A program made the position numbers and the translations under genes. A stretch of DNA of 64,000 bases, taken from JANQSP01 sp965226095. Lineage in GTDB: Bacteria; Bdellovibrionota; Bdellovibrionia; Bdellovibrionales; UBA1609. Shown here piece by piece: positions 42,504-51,372 of the stretch. Within the stretch, counting starts at the first letter, position 1. The number at the start of each line of letters is the position of its first letter. The notes beneath the pieces are model-generated. The model was not told the DNA's origin and did not search any database. It worked only from the letters and a program-made list of their open reading frames with translations. Location: the NCBI GenBank assembly GCA_965226095.1, contig OZ245336.1, positions 682,001 through 746,000 on the forward strand, read 5' to 3'.

Positions 42504-42504
42504 T

Positions 42505-42524
42505 CATTCCTGCGAACGCAGGGA
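42505..42524. repeat. Degenerate type A palindrome
   Basis: ATTCCTGCGAACGCAGGGAG follows the phosphohexomutase stop by 1 nt. The left arm is intact and the right arm has decayed at its end. Confidence 0.65.
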
Positions 42525-42534
42525 GCTAGTTTTT

Positions 42535-43728
42535 CTATAATTGTTGGCAGGCGGCGGCAGGCCATTTGTGAGTATCTTCTGTGATTCCTAATTGGTCTGT
42601 GATGTGTCTTTCCACTCTGCTATCATTGATAATTTCTGCAATTTTTGCGCGATCCTCATTATCATCATCCTCTGTGCCAGCAAGGCAATATGTTCCTAAA
42701 ATACAGATATCCTCTGTAGTCCATAAATCAATGAAAGGGATATTAGGTAAAATGTTGAAATCATCTTTGTTTTTAGCTTCACAAATTTCTTTAATGATCA
42801 CTTCTTCATGAATAAAGTTAAAAAATTTTGCATTGGTGGAAATATCATGATTCAAAATGTAAAAAATAGTTTTTCTACCATCTATTTCTTTTTCAGTCAG
42901 TCCATCCAGGAGATCTGGTGGATCAATAAAGTCACTTACTGTACATGAATTATGTAATAAAGATAATGAATGAACGATGGCATCCTTAAATGCCTTTTTT
43001 TGTGTGTTCGTTTTAAGTGTGAAAACAGGTTCATACAATCGATCTAATGTTTTTGGAGGAATTCTAAACTCGCAAGGATTGGCTAGAGTATTTTCAAAAC
43101 AAAAATCATCTTCATCTGCTTTCAGTGCACAATAAAATAAATTTTTTAAAATCAATAAATCTTCGTCATGTCTTTCCAGGTATTCTGTTAGCCAGGGACT
43201 TTCACTCATCCATTTTAATGTGCTTCTGGCTCCTTTCACATCATATCCCTTTTGTCGGTAATAGTTGTCAGTTTTACATGAGCTAGATAAATCATCAACT
43301 GGGACACCTTCGCAATCATCTGTATCTTTTCTACCAGCTTCAAAACCGGAAATGGCATCCAACCATAAAATAGGACCAAATTTTAAAAAATTATCTATCT
43401 CTTCAATTTCAACTTCTTCCAGTTTGCGCTCACTTCCCAAGGCTAAAAGATTATAAGTATCTCTTAATCTTTGTGCTTCTGATTGAGAAAGAGCATAGCA
43501 GTCTTTTTGATCAGAAAGATGTTTTAGCATGGAATCACATAGCTTAATGCAATCATTACTGTCATAGCAGGCGGTGCTAGCTTGCAATCTGCCACTTGGG
43601 TTGTGGTACTCTCCATCCGTGGTACTACTGAATACGGAAGAGACATCACAGCCGGAGAGTGCGAGCCATCCTGGGATAATAAGTATTGGTAGAATAATTA
43701 AATTTATTTTTTCATTGTGGTAACTCAC
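42535..43728 (-). CDS. Cysteine-rich acidic lipoprotein, family member 1
   Basis: The 397-residue protein starts at a GTG and has a lipoprotein signal ending LSGC. The mature part contains 'CYDSNDCIKLCDSMLKHLSD' followed by KDCYALS and alternating acidic helices. It ends 'GTYCLAG', then an acidic tail. A paralogue lies just upstream (43845-44663) with the same C-x-x-C-x-x-x-C and DCY.LS patterns. I do not recognise the family. If the upstream gene is read through its frameshift, its stop overlaps this gene's start by 17 nt, so the two were probably an operon. Confidence 0.6.
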   Translation of the reverse strand: MSYHNEKINLIILPILIIPGWLALSGCDVSSVFSSTTDGEYHNPSGRLQASTACYDSNDCIKLCDSMLKHLSDQKDCYALSQSEAQRLRDTYNLLALGSERKLEEVEIEEIDNFLKFGPILWLDAISGFEAGRKDTDDCEGVPVDDLSSSCKTDNYYRQKGYDVKGARSTLKWMSESPWLTEYLERHDEDLLILKNLFYCALKADEDDFCFENTLANPCEFRIPPKTLDRLYEPVFTLKTNTQKKAFKDAIVHSLSLLHNSCTVSDFIDPPDLLDGLTEKEIDGRKTIFYILNHDISTNAKFFNFIHEEVIIKEICEAKNKDDFNILPNIPFIDLWTTEDICILGTYCLAGTEDDDNEDRAKIAEIINDSRVERHITDQLGITEDTHKWPAAACQQL

Positions 43729-43844
43729 TAAAATCCTGTGGTCGACAACTTAGTGTATCGTCGTTTCCATCTCTATAAGTGTCAATTGTGCCAATATATC
43801 GTTGAACATCCTCATTAAGAAAAAAATCCGCCAAAGTAGTATTA
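43712..43844 (-). pseudogene. Out-of-frame 3' end of the upstream lipoprotein gene
   Basis: Past the TGA of the upstream gene, the +1 frame on the minus strand stays open from about 43855 to 43712. It reads 'EDSDNTTLADFFLNEDVQRY', then 'IGTIDTYRDGN' and on to 'DFSELPQ'. This aligns with 'EDDDNEDRAKIAEIINDS' and 'RVERHITDQLGITED' at the C-terminus of the paralogue at 42535-43728. The break lies near 43851-43856 (TCTTCC). Confidence 0.7.
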
Positions 43845-44663
43845 TCAGAGTCTTCCTAATAGGCAGTAAAAACCTCTGATACATTCTGCTTCACGATTAT
43901 TGTTGTTATCAGAAAAGATCTCCACTAATATTTCATGTCCCAATGAAAAGAGTTCAATATTATTTTCTTCTTCCGCTTTTAAGAAGAAATTTTCTACATT
44001 ATAATTATTGAGGAGTGCAAAGAATAGATTACTTTCTCCTCTTGCACATTTATCTGTAATATCAATAATGGATGGAGTAGTAATATTTACTATGCAATCT
44101 TTAATCTCACATCTGGCCACCAATAATTCTTTTAAAACTTTATTGTTATCATCTTCTTCATTTAACACATCAGCCACTGCTTCATTTTCTATCATCCAAT
44201 TAAAGATGTTTTCAATTTTAACTGCTTCTTCATTATCTTCCAGTGTTTCAATCACTTTATCTGTAAAACCATCCACTCCATTTTCCAAATATTCTTCGAA
44301 TATATCACTATCAATATCATCCAGTTCTTCTTCATCTGCTTCTAGTAGAACATGAAATAAATCATCCAGATCGGCGACTGCGCCAATACTAAGATCGTAG
44401 CAATCTGTATAACTTTTGCTTTTCTCGTAAATTTCTTCACAAGTTTCTTCACACCTGCTATTGCCTTCGCAAACCCTATCGTATAAATCAGTTCTGTTTT
44501 CACTACCGCGAAGTGATAAATGTGGTGTATCGCCGGAGCTATCCAGACTGCCTATGAAGTTTTCCAAATTAAAGAAACCGCATGAGGGTAAAATAGATGT
44601 AAACAAACAAAATCCCATTGTTGAAATCACTAAGTAAAGTACATGTTTATTCATATTTTTCAA
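43845..44663 (-). CDS. Cysteine-rich acidic lipoprotein, family member 2 (frameshifted near 3' end)
   Basis: The 272 residues encoded before the stop begin with a lipoprotein signal ending LPSC. 'CEGNSRCEETCEEIYEKSKS' followed by TDCYDLS and long runs of Glu/Asp helices parallel the neighbouring lipoprotein. The frame ends 'GFYCLLGRL', whereas the paralogue continues 'GTYCLAGTEDDD'. The missing tail is present in another frame down to 43712, so a small indel has truncated the protein by about 45 residues, or the read has an error. Most of the domain is intact. Confidence 0.6.
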   Translation of the reverse strand: MKNMNKHVLYLVISTMGFCLFTSILPSCGFFNLENFIGSLDSSGDTPHLSLRGSENRTDLYDRVCEGNSRCEETCEEIYEKSKSYTDCYDLSIGAVADLDDLFHVLLEADEEELDDIDSDIFEEYLENGVDGFTDKVIETLEDNEEAVKIENIFNWMIENEAVADVLNEEDDNNKVLKELLVARCEIKDCIVNITTPSIIDITDKCARGESNLFFALLNNYNVENFFLKAEEENNIELFSLGHEILVEIFSDNNNNREAECIRGFYCLLGRL

Positions 44664-44943
44664 GACCTCATATATCTTTTAAAAATTTTGGAGTGGCTCA
44701 CAAGTTGTTTATATTGGTGTAAAGCTCACCTAATAACTATGTCGGTAAAAGATAAGGGGGAATTTAAAAAACTTAGGACTAAAGTAATTTCAGGACCTAA
44801 GCCGGTAAATAGGTGGTTGTTATTCCCTTGAGTGAAAGATTTTAGAAAGTTTTCAGTTATACAATGGATCATTGAGTACTTAAAGGGATGATAGATAGTC
44901 GATCCTGAAAAAAGAACTTTACCCAATTCAAAGTTTGCAAAAA
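44664..44943. other. Intergenic region, no gene recognised
   Basis: Together with the palindrome cluster that follows, this forms a ~510-nt gap before the glutathione reductase gene. A short minus-strand open frame (44726-44926) has no ribosome-binding site and low-complexity residues, and I do not consider it a gene. 'GGACTAAAG' and 'GGACCTAAG' show a weak local repeat. Confidence 0.3.
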
Positions 44944-45062
44944 AGACTCAAAATGAGTTCGGCTTTGAACTTGAGAGCAACTCAAGAGTTGCTCTGTGGC
45001 AAAACGCATGTTTGAACTTTTGAGTCTAGGATAAACTTGAAAGTCTCTTGGGGACTTTCAAG
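44944..45062. repeat. Nested palindromes, possible MITE, plus a type C copy
   Basis: AGACTCAAAA (44944-44953) and TTTTGAGTCT (45018-45027) are perfect 10-nt terminal inverted repeats of an 84-nt unit. Inside is a perfect hairpin GAGCAACTC-AA-GAGTTGCTC (44975-44994). Next to it, 45036-45062 is a type C element with 10-nt arms CTTGAAAGTC/GACTTTCAAG around TCTTGGG. No ORF is present. Confidence 0.8.
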
Positions 45063-45174
45063 AGGCTTTGAATGATTATCTATTTTTCCTGGTTTAGCTT
45101 TTTTTCTATGACAGAATTATATTCTTATTTTATAGTGGTTTTATTAAGGATTATTGACTAAAAAGAAGAGAGAT

Positions 45175-46533
45175 ATGTCCAGATATGATTTTGACTTGTT
45201 GGTTATCGGAGGAGGCTCGGGGGGCGTGCGTACAGCGCGATGGTCAGCTGGTTTGGGTGCTAAAGTGGCTATTTGTGAGTCCAGTCGTTATGGCGGCACC
45301 TGTGTGATTAGAGGCTGTATACCTAAAAAACTGATGCTGGCCGGATCGGAATTACCTGATCAAATAAAATATTTTTCTTCCTATGGTTGGTCTGTAGGGC
45401 AATACGAACTGGATTGGCTCAAGCAAAAATCCGCCAGAGATCAGGAACTAAAAAGACTGGAAAGTATTTATGAAAATCTTTTGTCCAAAACAGGTGTGAC
45501 TGTCCTAAAAGGCCATGGAAAGATCACATCTCCACATACAGTGGAAGTGGATGGAAAAACTTATACCACTCAGTTTATTCTCATTGCGGTGGGGAGCAGT
45601 CCTTTTATGCCGAAGGAAGTGTCAGGCATTGAAGGAGCTTTGACTTCGGACGATGTTTTTGAATTAACATCTTTACCAAAATCTTTGCTGATTATGGGAA
45701 GCGGTTATATTGGCCTGGAATTTGCCAGTATTTTTAATTCTTTTGGTTCTGAAGTGACTTTGGTGTCCAGAAGGGATTTGGTGTTAAGGAGATTTGATAA
45801 TGAGCTCAGAGCTTTTTTGCAGGAGGAAATGATTAAAAGAGGTGTGAAAATTATCAGCAATGATTCAGTGACAGAAATTATCAAACAGGACAAGGTATTC
45901 GAAGTAAAAGGACAAAAAAACAGGTTAGGACAATTTGAAAAGGTTTTGTTTGCTACAGGACGAAGACCGCGAATTAAAAATTTGGGATTAGAATCAGTCG
46001 AAGTAAAAACCAGTAAGAATGATGAAATAGAAGTGAATAAATATTTTGAAAGCTCTGTGAAAGATATTTATGCAATTGGAGATTGTGCCAATACTCCTTT
46101 TCAGCTGACCCCTGTGGCGACAGCAGAGGGAATGTTGTTGGCTGAGTATTTATTTTCCAGGTCTAAAAAAACAATGGATTATACACATATTCCCACTGCT
46201 GTTTTTAGTCAACCTCCAGTGTCGACGGTGGGCTTAAGTGAGGAGCAGGCTACAGAAGCTGGATATACAGTAAATGTTTACTCTAGTTGTTTTCGTCCTT
46301 TGAAATACACGGTGACCAATATCGATAAAAAAACTTTTATGAAAGTAGTGGTGGATAGTAAAACAGATAAGGTGTTAGGTGTACATGCTGTGGGAGATGA
46401 TGCACCAGAGATGATGCAGGGGATAGCCGTGGCTTTAAAATCAGGCGCAAAAAAATCAGATTTTGATAAAACCATTGGCATTCATCCCACCAGTGCTGAA
46501 GAATTTGTCACTATGAGAAAGAAAACCCGGTGA
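45175..46533 (+). CDS. gor: Glutathione-disulphide reductase
   Basis: This FAD- and NADPH-dependent enzyme keeps glutathione reduced. From the ATG at 45175 it has 452 residues. The FAD motif 'DLLVIGGGSGGVRTAR' is followed by the redox-active disulphide in 'GTCVIRGCIPKKL' (about 42-54). Further on are the NADPH-binding 'GSGYIGLEFASIF' with 'VSRRDLVLRRFD' (basic residues favouring NADPH), 'YAIGDCANTPFQLTPVA' and the C-terminal catalytic 'GIHPTSAEEFVTMR'. A TTG at 45154 is an alternative start. The presence of gloB agrees with a glutathione-using organism. Confidence 0.92.
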   Translation: MSRYDFDLLVIGGGSGGVRTARWSAGLGAKVAICESSRYGGTCVIRGCIPKKLMLAGSELPDQIKYFSSYGWSVGQYELDWLKQKSARDQELKRLESIYENLLSKTGVTVLKGHGKITSPHTVEVDGKTYTTQFILIAVGSSPFMPKEVSGIEGALTSDDVFELTSLPKSLLIMGSGYIGLEFASIFNSFGSEVTLVSRRDLVLRRFDNELRAFLQEEMIKRGVKIISNDSVTEIIKQDKVFEVKGQKNRLGQFEKVLFATGRRPRIKNLGLESVEVKTSKNDEIEVNKYFESSVKDIYAIGDCANTPFQLTPVATAEGMLLAEYLFSRSKKTMDYTHIPTAVFSQPPVSTVGLSEEQATEAGYTVNVYSSCFRPLKYTVTNIDKKTFMKVVVDSKTDKVLGVHAVGDDAPEMMQGIAVALKSGAKKSDFDKTIGIHPTSAEEFVTMRKKTR

Positions 46534-46582
46534 CCAGTTGAAAAATATGTATAAGAATTGCTGATTAACATAGAATAAAAGT

Positions 46583-47416
46583 ATGAATGACATTCAGATA
46601 GAAAACTTTTTTCAAAAAAAATATGAAACTTTTGGTATTCCTGTTCCAAAGGTGCATTTTGTTTTAGGTTCTTTGTTCGGCTCAGCTTTGTCTGAATTAA
46701 GTTCCAGTTCAGAGTTTTCCAATTGGGAGTATAAAGACAGGATTACTTTTTCTGAAGTCCCCAACTTGTCACAGGCATCAGCTCCTTCGCACAAAGGATG
46801 TTATAAGTATTTTATACATAAAAAAAACTCGGAATTATCTATTTGTTTTCAGTGTGGAAGACTTCATGGTTATGAAGATTTAACTCCTAAGCAGGTGGTG
46901 CAAACAGTAACAGGTCCCAGGCAGGCAGGCACGGATCAATTTGTATTAACCAATATTTCAGGAGCTCTAAAAAAAGAGCTTTCTGTTGGAACTGTTGTGG
47001 CCATTACGGATCATATTAATTTCACCGGTAAAAGTCCTTTATGTGGTGTCACTGAATCTTATTTTGTGGATATGAAAGATGCTTATAACCCGGAGATGAC
47101 ACAGTCTTTTCAGCAGGAATTAAAAAAACAAAACAGGAAAAGTGTAAAGGGAATGTATGTCGGGGTCTTAGGTCCTCAGTATGAAACACCGGCAGAGGTG
47201 CAATTGTTAGCCAGTTGGGGAGGAGATGTCGTGGGTATGTCTACCATTTGGGAAGTGATTGCTTTGAAACATTATCAATCAAAAGTTTGTGCTTTTTCCT
47301 TAGTGTCCAATCCAGCTTGTGGCATTAGTTCTTCAGTAAAAATTCAACCGGAATTATTACAGCCAGTTTTTAGTGATTTGATAAAAGCCATGTTAACTTT
47401 TGCTGAAAAACAATAA
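46583..47416 (+). CDS. punA: Purine nucleoside phosphorylase
   Basis: The trimeric (class II) PNP cleaves purine nucleosides with phosphate. The 277 residues include 'FVLGSLFGSALSEL', 'GRLHGYEDLTPKQVVQTV', 'FVLTNISGALKKELSVGT', 'ITDHINFTGKSPLCG', 'YVGVLGPQYETPAEVQLL' and 'GGDVVGMSTIWEVIALKH', with 'LVSNPACGIS' near the end (the family has N or V/A variants here). It is followed 44 nt later by an amidohydrolase for MTA/SAH or related nucleosides, suggesting a salvage pair. Confidence 0.9.
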   Translation: MNDIQIENFFQKKYETFGIPVPKVHFVLGSLFGSALSELSSSSEFSNWEYKDRITFSEVPNLSQASAPSHKGCYKYFIHKKNSELSICFQCGRLHGYEDLTPKQVVQTVTGPRQAGTDQFVLTNISGALKKELSVGTVVAITDHINFTGKSPLCGVTESYFVDMKDAYNPEMTQSFQQELKKQNRKSVKGMYVGVLGPQYETPAEVQLLASWGGDVVGMSTIWEVIALKHYQSKVCAFSLVSNPACGISSSVKIQPELLQPVFSDLIKAMLTFAEKQ

Positions 47417-47460
47417 TTTATCATTGGCTTTTACTTACTTTATCAGTTAGAAAATGATCT

Positions 47461-48741
47461 ATGGAAAACTTTGATACAATCATAAAATGCAGGTATTTGC
47501 TCTCCATGCAGGAAGGTAAAGCCGCAGTAAAAGAAAATCAGCTGATTGCTGTAAAAAATGGATATGTTCATTCTGTTTTTTCAGACAGTAAAACCACTCC
47601 AACAGCTAAAGAAATTATTTGTTTGGATCATCATTTGGTATGTCCTGGATTGATTAATACACATACACATTTGCCAATGGTGTTGTTTCGAGGTTTGGGG
47701 GATCACCTTACTTTGCAGGACTGGTTGCATAAAATTATTTTTCCCTTGGAAAAGAAAATGATTAATCCGGAGTTTATCCGTATAGGTACGGAGTTGGCTC
47801 TGTTGGAACTGATAAAAAATGGAATCACCACTGTATGTGACATGTATTTTCATACACCGGTAACGGCAGAACTTTTGGATTCTTATGGCTTAAGGGGAGT
47901 ATTGGCAGTGGATATGTTAAGCTCTGCTTCAGATTGGAAACAGGATTTGGATAAAATGTGCAGCAAGTACAAAGATCATAAACGAATCACTCCAGCTATT
48001 GCCTGTCACTCTCCTTATACCTGTTCGCCGGAAGTATTAAAGTTGTCTGCCAAGGAATCCAAAAACAGAAATCTTCCTATCACTATTCATGTGGCGGAAA
48101 CCAAATGGGAGATAGATTTTATAAAAAAAGAATATGGAAAAAGTCCGGTGTTTCATTTGCAGGATTGTGGTGTTATTGGTCCTTCCTGTATTTTTGTACA
48201 TGGGGTGTATTTGAGTGAGAAGGATATGGATTTAATGGCTGAAACTCGTACTCCCTTGTCCTATAACCCGGAAAGTAATATGAAGTTAGGTTCAGGTGTT
48301 GCTCCGATTTTAAGAGCTTTAGAGAAGGGTATTCCTGTGGGCTTGGGTACGGATGGAGCGGCCAGCAACAATAATTTGAATTTATTTGAAGAGATGGATG
48401 TTGGAGCAAAATTACAAAAATTAAAAAATCCAGATAAAATAATAGAACCGGTCAGTATTTTTTCCATGGTAACAACAATGGCAGCACGTGTTTTAGGATT
48501 ATCTGATCAAATTGGAAAAATTCAATCCGGTTTTTGTGCGGATATTATTGCTTTAAATATTCATCAGCCGCACTTTTATCCTCGTCATGATTTGTTGAAT
48601 TTATTAGTGTATTCTGCCAATGGATCGGAAGTAGACTTTATGATGTGTCAAGGGAAAACCCTTATGAAGGATTCAACAATTATCGGAATGGATACTGAGA
48701 GAATTTATTTAGAAGTTGAAAAATTAAAAAATGCTTTTTAG
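47461..48741 (+). CDS. mtaD: 5-methylthioadenosine/S-adenosylhomocysteine deaminase family amidohydrolase
   Basis: This 426-residue metal-dependent amidohydrolase has the HTH metal site in 'LINTHTHLPMVLFRGLGD' (about 68), 'ACHSPYTCSPEVL', 'HVAETKWEI' (about 210), 'FVHGVYLSEKDMDL' and the catalytic 'GLGTDGAASNNNLNLFEEM' (about 295). Members deaminate MTA, SAH or adenosine. With the preceding phosphorylase it would recycle purine nucleosides. Which nucleoside is preferred cannot be read from sequence. Confidence 0.85.
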   Translation: MENFDTIIKCRYLLSMQEGKAAVKENQLIAVKNGYVHSVFSDSKTTPTAKEIICLDHHLVCPGLINTHTHLPMVLFRGLGDHLTLQDWLHKIIFPLEKKMINPEFIRIGTELALLELIKNGITTVCDMYFHTPVTAELLDSYGLRGVLAVDMLSSASDWKQDLDKMCSKYKDHKRITPAIACHSPYTCSPEVLKLSAKESKNRNLPITIHVAETKWEIDFIKKEYGKSPVFHLQDCGVIGPSCIFVHGVYLSEKDMDLMAETRTPLSYNPESNMKLGSGVAPILRALEKGIPVGLGTDGAASNNNLNLFEEMDVGAKLQKLKNPDKIIEPVSIFSMVTTMAARVLGLSDQIGKIQSGFCADIIALNIHQPHFYPRHDLLNLLVYSANGSEVDFMMCQGKTLMKDSTIIGMDTERIYLEVEKLKNAF

Positions 48742-48757
48742 GAATTTGAGGTAAACA

Positions 48758-50086
48758 ATGAAATATAGTTTATCTGTTTTTACAGTGTTTAGGAGGTTTT
48801 TGTTTTCTAGAAGGGCTAATGCAGTCATTCGCAGAGTATCGTTTATTTGTCTGTTGGGATTGGTAGTTTCCATTGGCTCTTTGGTTGTGGTTTTTAATAT
48901 CATGGGAGGGTTGGGGCAATCTATAAAGGATAGTTTTTTAAAATCAGAACCTCATATTATTATTTCCTTTAATAATAAGTTTTCTAATTCTTTTGTAAAG
49001 AAACAAAAACATAAGATCAAAAATCTTTTACAATCTGCTCATTTATCAGAAGGAGTGGAGAATTTTTATTTTTTTGAAACAGTGGATCTCGTGTTACGAA
49101 CCGATAGTGGTTCTTTTTCAGGAGCCATTGCCAGAGGTTATGATAAGAAAAATCTGGAAATGATTTTAAAAAATATACCTACTATACGTTCTGAACCTAA
49201 TTCAGAGAAAAATGTGTTGGATCATGTTGATATAGGAGAAGAATCGGAAGGGTTGTATGCACAGAAATCAATAGGGCAGGACAAAGAAAGTTCTTTAAAA
49301 ACACCAAAAATAGCTATGAGTTGGAATGTGGCTAATGAGCTTGGAGTATATGAAGGAGAAGAACTGAGTTTAATACCTGCAGAAAATTTATTGCTTCCTC
49401 CAGGTGAGCCGGTGCAATTTGAATGGGCCAGGTTGGAACAGGTGATTCTTCCTCAAGATCAACCAGGGGACATTGGCAGTGTATTTTATGATAGAAAATA
49501 TTTTTCTGCTTTTGCAGGTAGCAGTTCTTACACTTATGGTTTTGAGATGTATTTGTCTCAACCTGATCAATATTTCTTATATCAGGATGTATTGGAAGCA
49601 AATGGTTTTTCTATTCAAGCTTGGCCGGATAGAAATTCCGCTGTGTTTTTTGCACTTAAAGTGGAAAAAATTATTATGAGTTGTTTCTTGTCTTTAGCCG
49701 GTCTGATTACTTTAATGGCGGTCTCTTCTTTGTTAGTGCTTTTGATGTTGCAGAAAAAAAAGGAGATGGGAATTTTAATGGCTATGGGGCTTCCACTTCA
49801 GCAAATCAAAGGAATATTTATTGGTGTGGGTTTTTTGTTGTGTGGCTTAGGTTCTCTTGGTGGTTGGTTAATGGCTTTATTGATATGTCTTGCTTTAAAA
49901 TATATTCCACTTCCTTTTTTATCTCAGTTTCACGGAGGTTTTTTGTTCCCGGTGGAGTTTAACTGGTATTTCTTAACTATTATTTTGGTGAGTGCTTTTG
50001 TTTTAGCTTTTTTTAGTTGTTGGATTTCTGTTTGGTCACAAACAAAAGAATCTCCTTCTGAGTTATTAAAGACCACTAAAGCTTAG
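48758..50086 (+). CDS. lolC: LolC/LolE-type lipoprotein-release ABC permease
   Basis: The 442-residue FtsX-type permease has an N-terminal helix ('VSFICLLGLVVSIGSLVVVF'), a large periplasmic MacB-like domain and three C-terminal helices (about 308-335, 350-375, 400-425). LolCDE extracts lipoproteins from the inner membrane for transfer to LolA. The many lipoproteins in this window fit. The ATPase LolD is not adjacent. A GAGG ribosome-binding site lies 7 nt before the ATG. A strong terminator overlaps the stop. Confidence 0.8.
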   Translation: MKYSLSVFTVFRRFLFSRRANAVIRRVSFICLLGLVVSIGSLVVVFNIMGGLGQSIKDSFLKSEPHIIISFNNKFSNSFVKKQKHKIKNLLQSAHLSEGVENFYFFETVDLVLRTDSGSFSGAIARGYDKKNLEMILKNIPTIRSEPNSEKNVLDHVDIGEESEGLYAQKSIGQDKESSLKTPKIAMSWNVANELGVYEGEELSLIPAENLLLPPGEPVQFEWARLEQVILPQDQPGDIGSVFYDRKYFSAFAGSSSYTYGFEMYLSQPDQYFLYQDVLEANGFSIQAWPDRNSAVFFALKVEKIIMSCFLSLAGLITLMAVSSLLVLLMLQKKKEMGILMAMGLPLQQIKGIFIGVGFLLCGLGSLGGWLMALLICLALKYIPLPFLSQFHGGFLFPVEFNWYFLTIILVSAFVLAFFSCWISVWSQTKESPSELLKTTKA

Positions 50087-50110
50087 AGCAGACATTTGTA
50101 TGTCTGCTCT
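50085..50110. terminator. Bidirectional intrinsic terminator
   Basis: Perfect 11-nt arms AGAGCAGACAT/ATGTCTGCTCT flank a TTGT loop, followed by AATTTTAATTTAT on the plus strand. It lies between the convergent lolC and the lipoprotein gene at 50146. Confidence 0.85.
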
Positions 50111-50145
50111 AATTTTAATTTATCTTAATACTACTACTACTAAAA

Positions 50146-51090
50146 TTATAAAGTGTTACTGCATGCTGAATTAGCAGAGGATTCTTCCAGCCTGTAAACA
50201 GTCTGAAATAACCAAACTGTTCTGCGTTCAACTGTGTAGTGTCCGGCTTCTCCACATTCACCTGTTGCACAAACATCTTTGTTGGCATCTGTAGTGATGG
50301 ATAGTTGACCAAAATCGTTACCGCTCACTTGCACACAATCGTCTTCAGCCAGGTTAATGGCTTCATCATTAAGGCTGACTAGAACTGTTGCCCCACTGGT
50401 TTGATTGGTAATGGTGTAATAAGTTTCACTTACTGGTTCAGCACTGCCAGTATCTGGTGATTCTTCTTCTGTTGTTGATTCTTCTGCTTGTTCTTCTTCT
50501 GTTGAAGGAGGATCATCAGAACAGGTGTAGCCTTGTTGTGCTTTGAAAGTCTCCCATCTGGATTGACAGTTTCTTACATTTATAGAATAGAATAGCATTT
50601 CACCATTTTTATTATTGTTTGTTATATCACAAAGGAGACCTTCTCCTGGATATAGATTATAGGTGTTGGATGTAAAGGACAATTCTTCATTACTGCCGGC
50701 TCTTGTGCAGGTTATGTCAAGGGAATTACTGGGAGAGGGAGCATTTGGTTTATAACAGTTGGGATAATTATAATGGTTTAGACAACGATTATTTTCATCC
50801 TCATCATTTGTCATTTTACAACCAGCTGTTTCATAAATCTGTACTAGCTCCTCGTTGTCTGCAGGATTTTTCTTTGTCGTTATTTCACAAGTAGATCTTT
50901 CAGCTGGATCCAATTGACCAAGATTAACGTTTTCTTGATTCACTGGAGTGTCAGTGTCTGTATTCTCTGTTACAACAGGACTGTCATCACCAGGAAGTGG
51001 AGGGTCGTTTGGAGGGTCGTTTGTTGTTGTTTTCCCACAACCTAAATAAACAAGACTTAGTATCATTGACAGTAATAAAATTTTTTTCAT
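50146..51090 (-). CDS. Acidic lipoprotein of unknown function
   Basis: The 314-residue protein has a lipoprotein signal (MKKILLLSMILSLVYLGC). A Pro/Asp/Asn-rich linker after the Cys includes the small direct repeat NDPPNDPP. The mature protein has about ten cysteines and a Glu/Ser/Thr-rich central linker ('EEEQAEESTTEEESPDTG') between two domains. GAGG precedes the ATG by 8 nt. The first residues after the Cys (GKTTTN) resemble those of the lipoprotein at 40179. Function unknown. Confidence 0.6.
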   Translation of the reverse strand: MKKILLLSMILSLVYLGCGKTTTNDPPNDPPLPGDDSPVVTENTDTDTPVNQENVNLGQLDPAERSTCEITTKKNPADNEELVQIYETAGCKMTNDEDENNRCLNHYNYPNCYKPNAPSPSNSLDITCTRAGSNEELSFTSNTYNLYPGEGLLCDITNNNKNGEMLFYSINVRNCQSRWETFKAQQGYTCSDDPPSTEEEQAEESTTEEESPDTGSAEPVSETYYTITNQTSGATVLVSLNDEAINLAEDDCVQVSGNDFGQLSITTDANKDVCATGECGEAGHYTVERRTVWLFQTVYRLEESSANSACSNTL

Positions 51091-51193
51091 GGTATAACCT
51101 CATATATAAAAGATTTTACAAATTCTATGCGAGTGTATCTTATTGCTGATAGGAGAGTCCATAAAAAAATTTTAACCTCTTGCGAAAAAATAA

Positions 51194-51278
51194 TGCGCCC
51201 GGAGCGACTTGAACGCTCACATTCTTAACGAATACCAGGCCCTCAACCTGGCCTGTCTACCAATTCCAGCACGGGCGC
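51194..51278 (-). tRNA. tRNA-Leu (anticodon GAG)
   Basis: The 85-nt class II tRNA reads on the minus strand from GCGCCCG to CGGGCGC-A, a perfect 7-bp acceptor stem. The D-arm region is GGAATTGGTAGACA. The anticodon stem-loop CCAGG-TTGAGGG-CCTGG gives anticodon GAG. A long variable arm (TATTCGTTAAGAATG) follows, and the T-arm contains GTTCAAGTC. CCA is not encoded. Confidence 0.95.
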
Positions 51279-51372
51279 GTGAGTTTTGTAGGAAATAATA
51301 ACAAATAAAGAGCTATATTGACACTTTGATATTAAACATATTAGTTTTTACATTAAAAAATGGAGAGATGTT

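Noticed and set aside
44726..44926. Minus-strand open frame of 66 codons before gor
   Set aside because: No ribosome-binding site, composition not coding-like, and it adjoins palindromic repeats.
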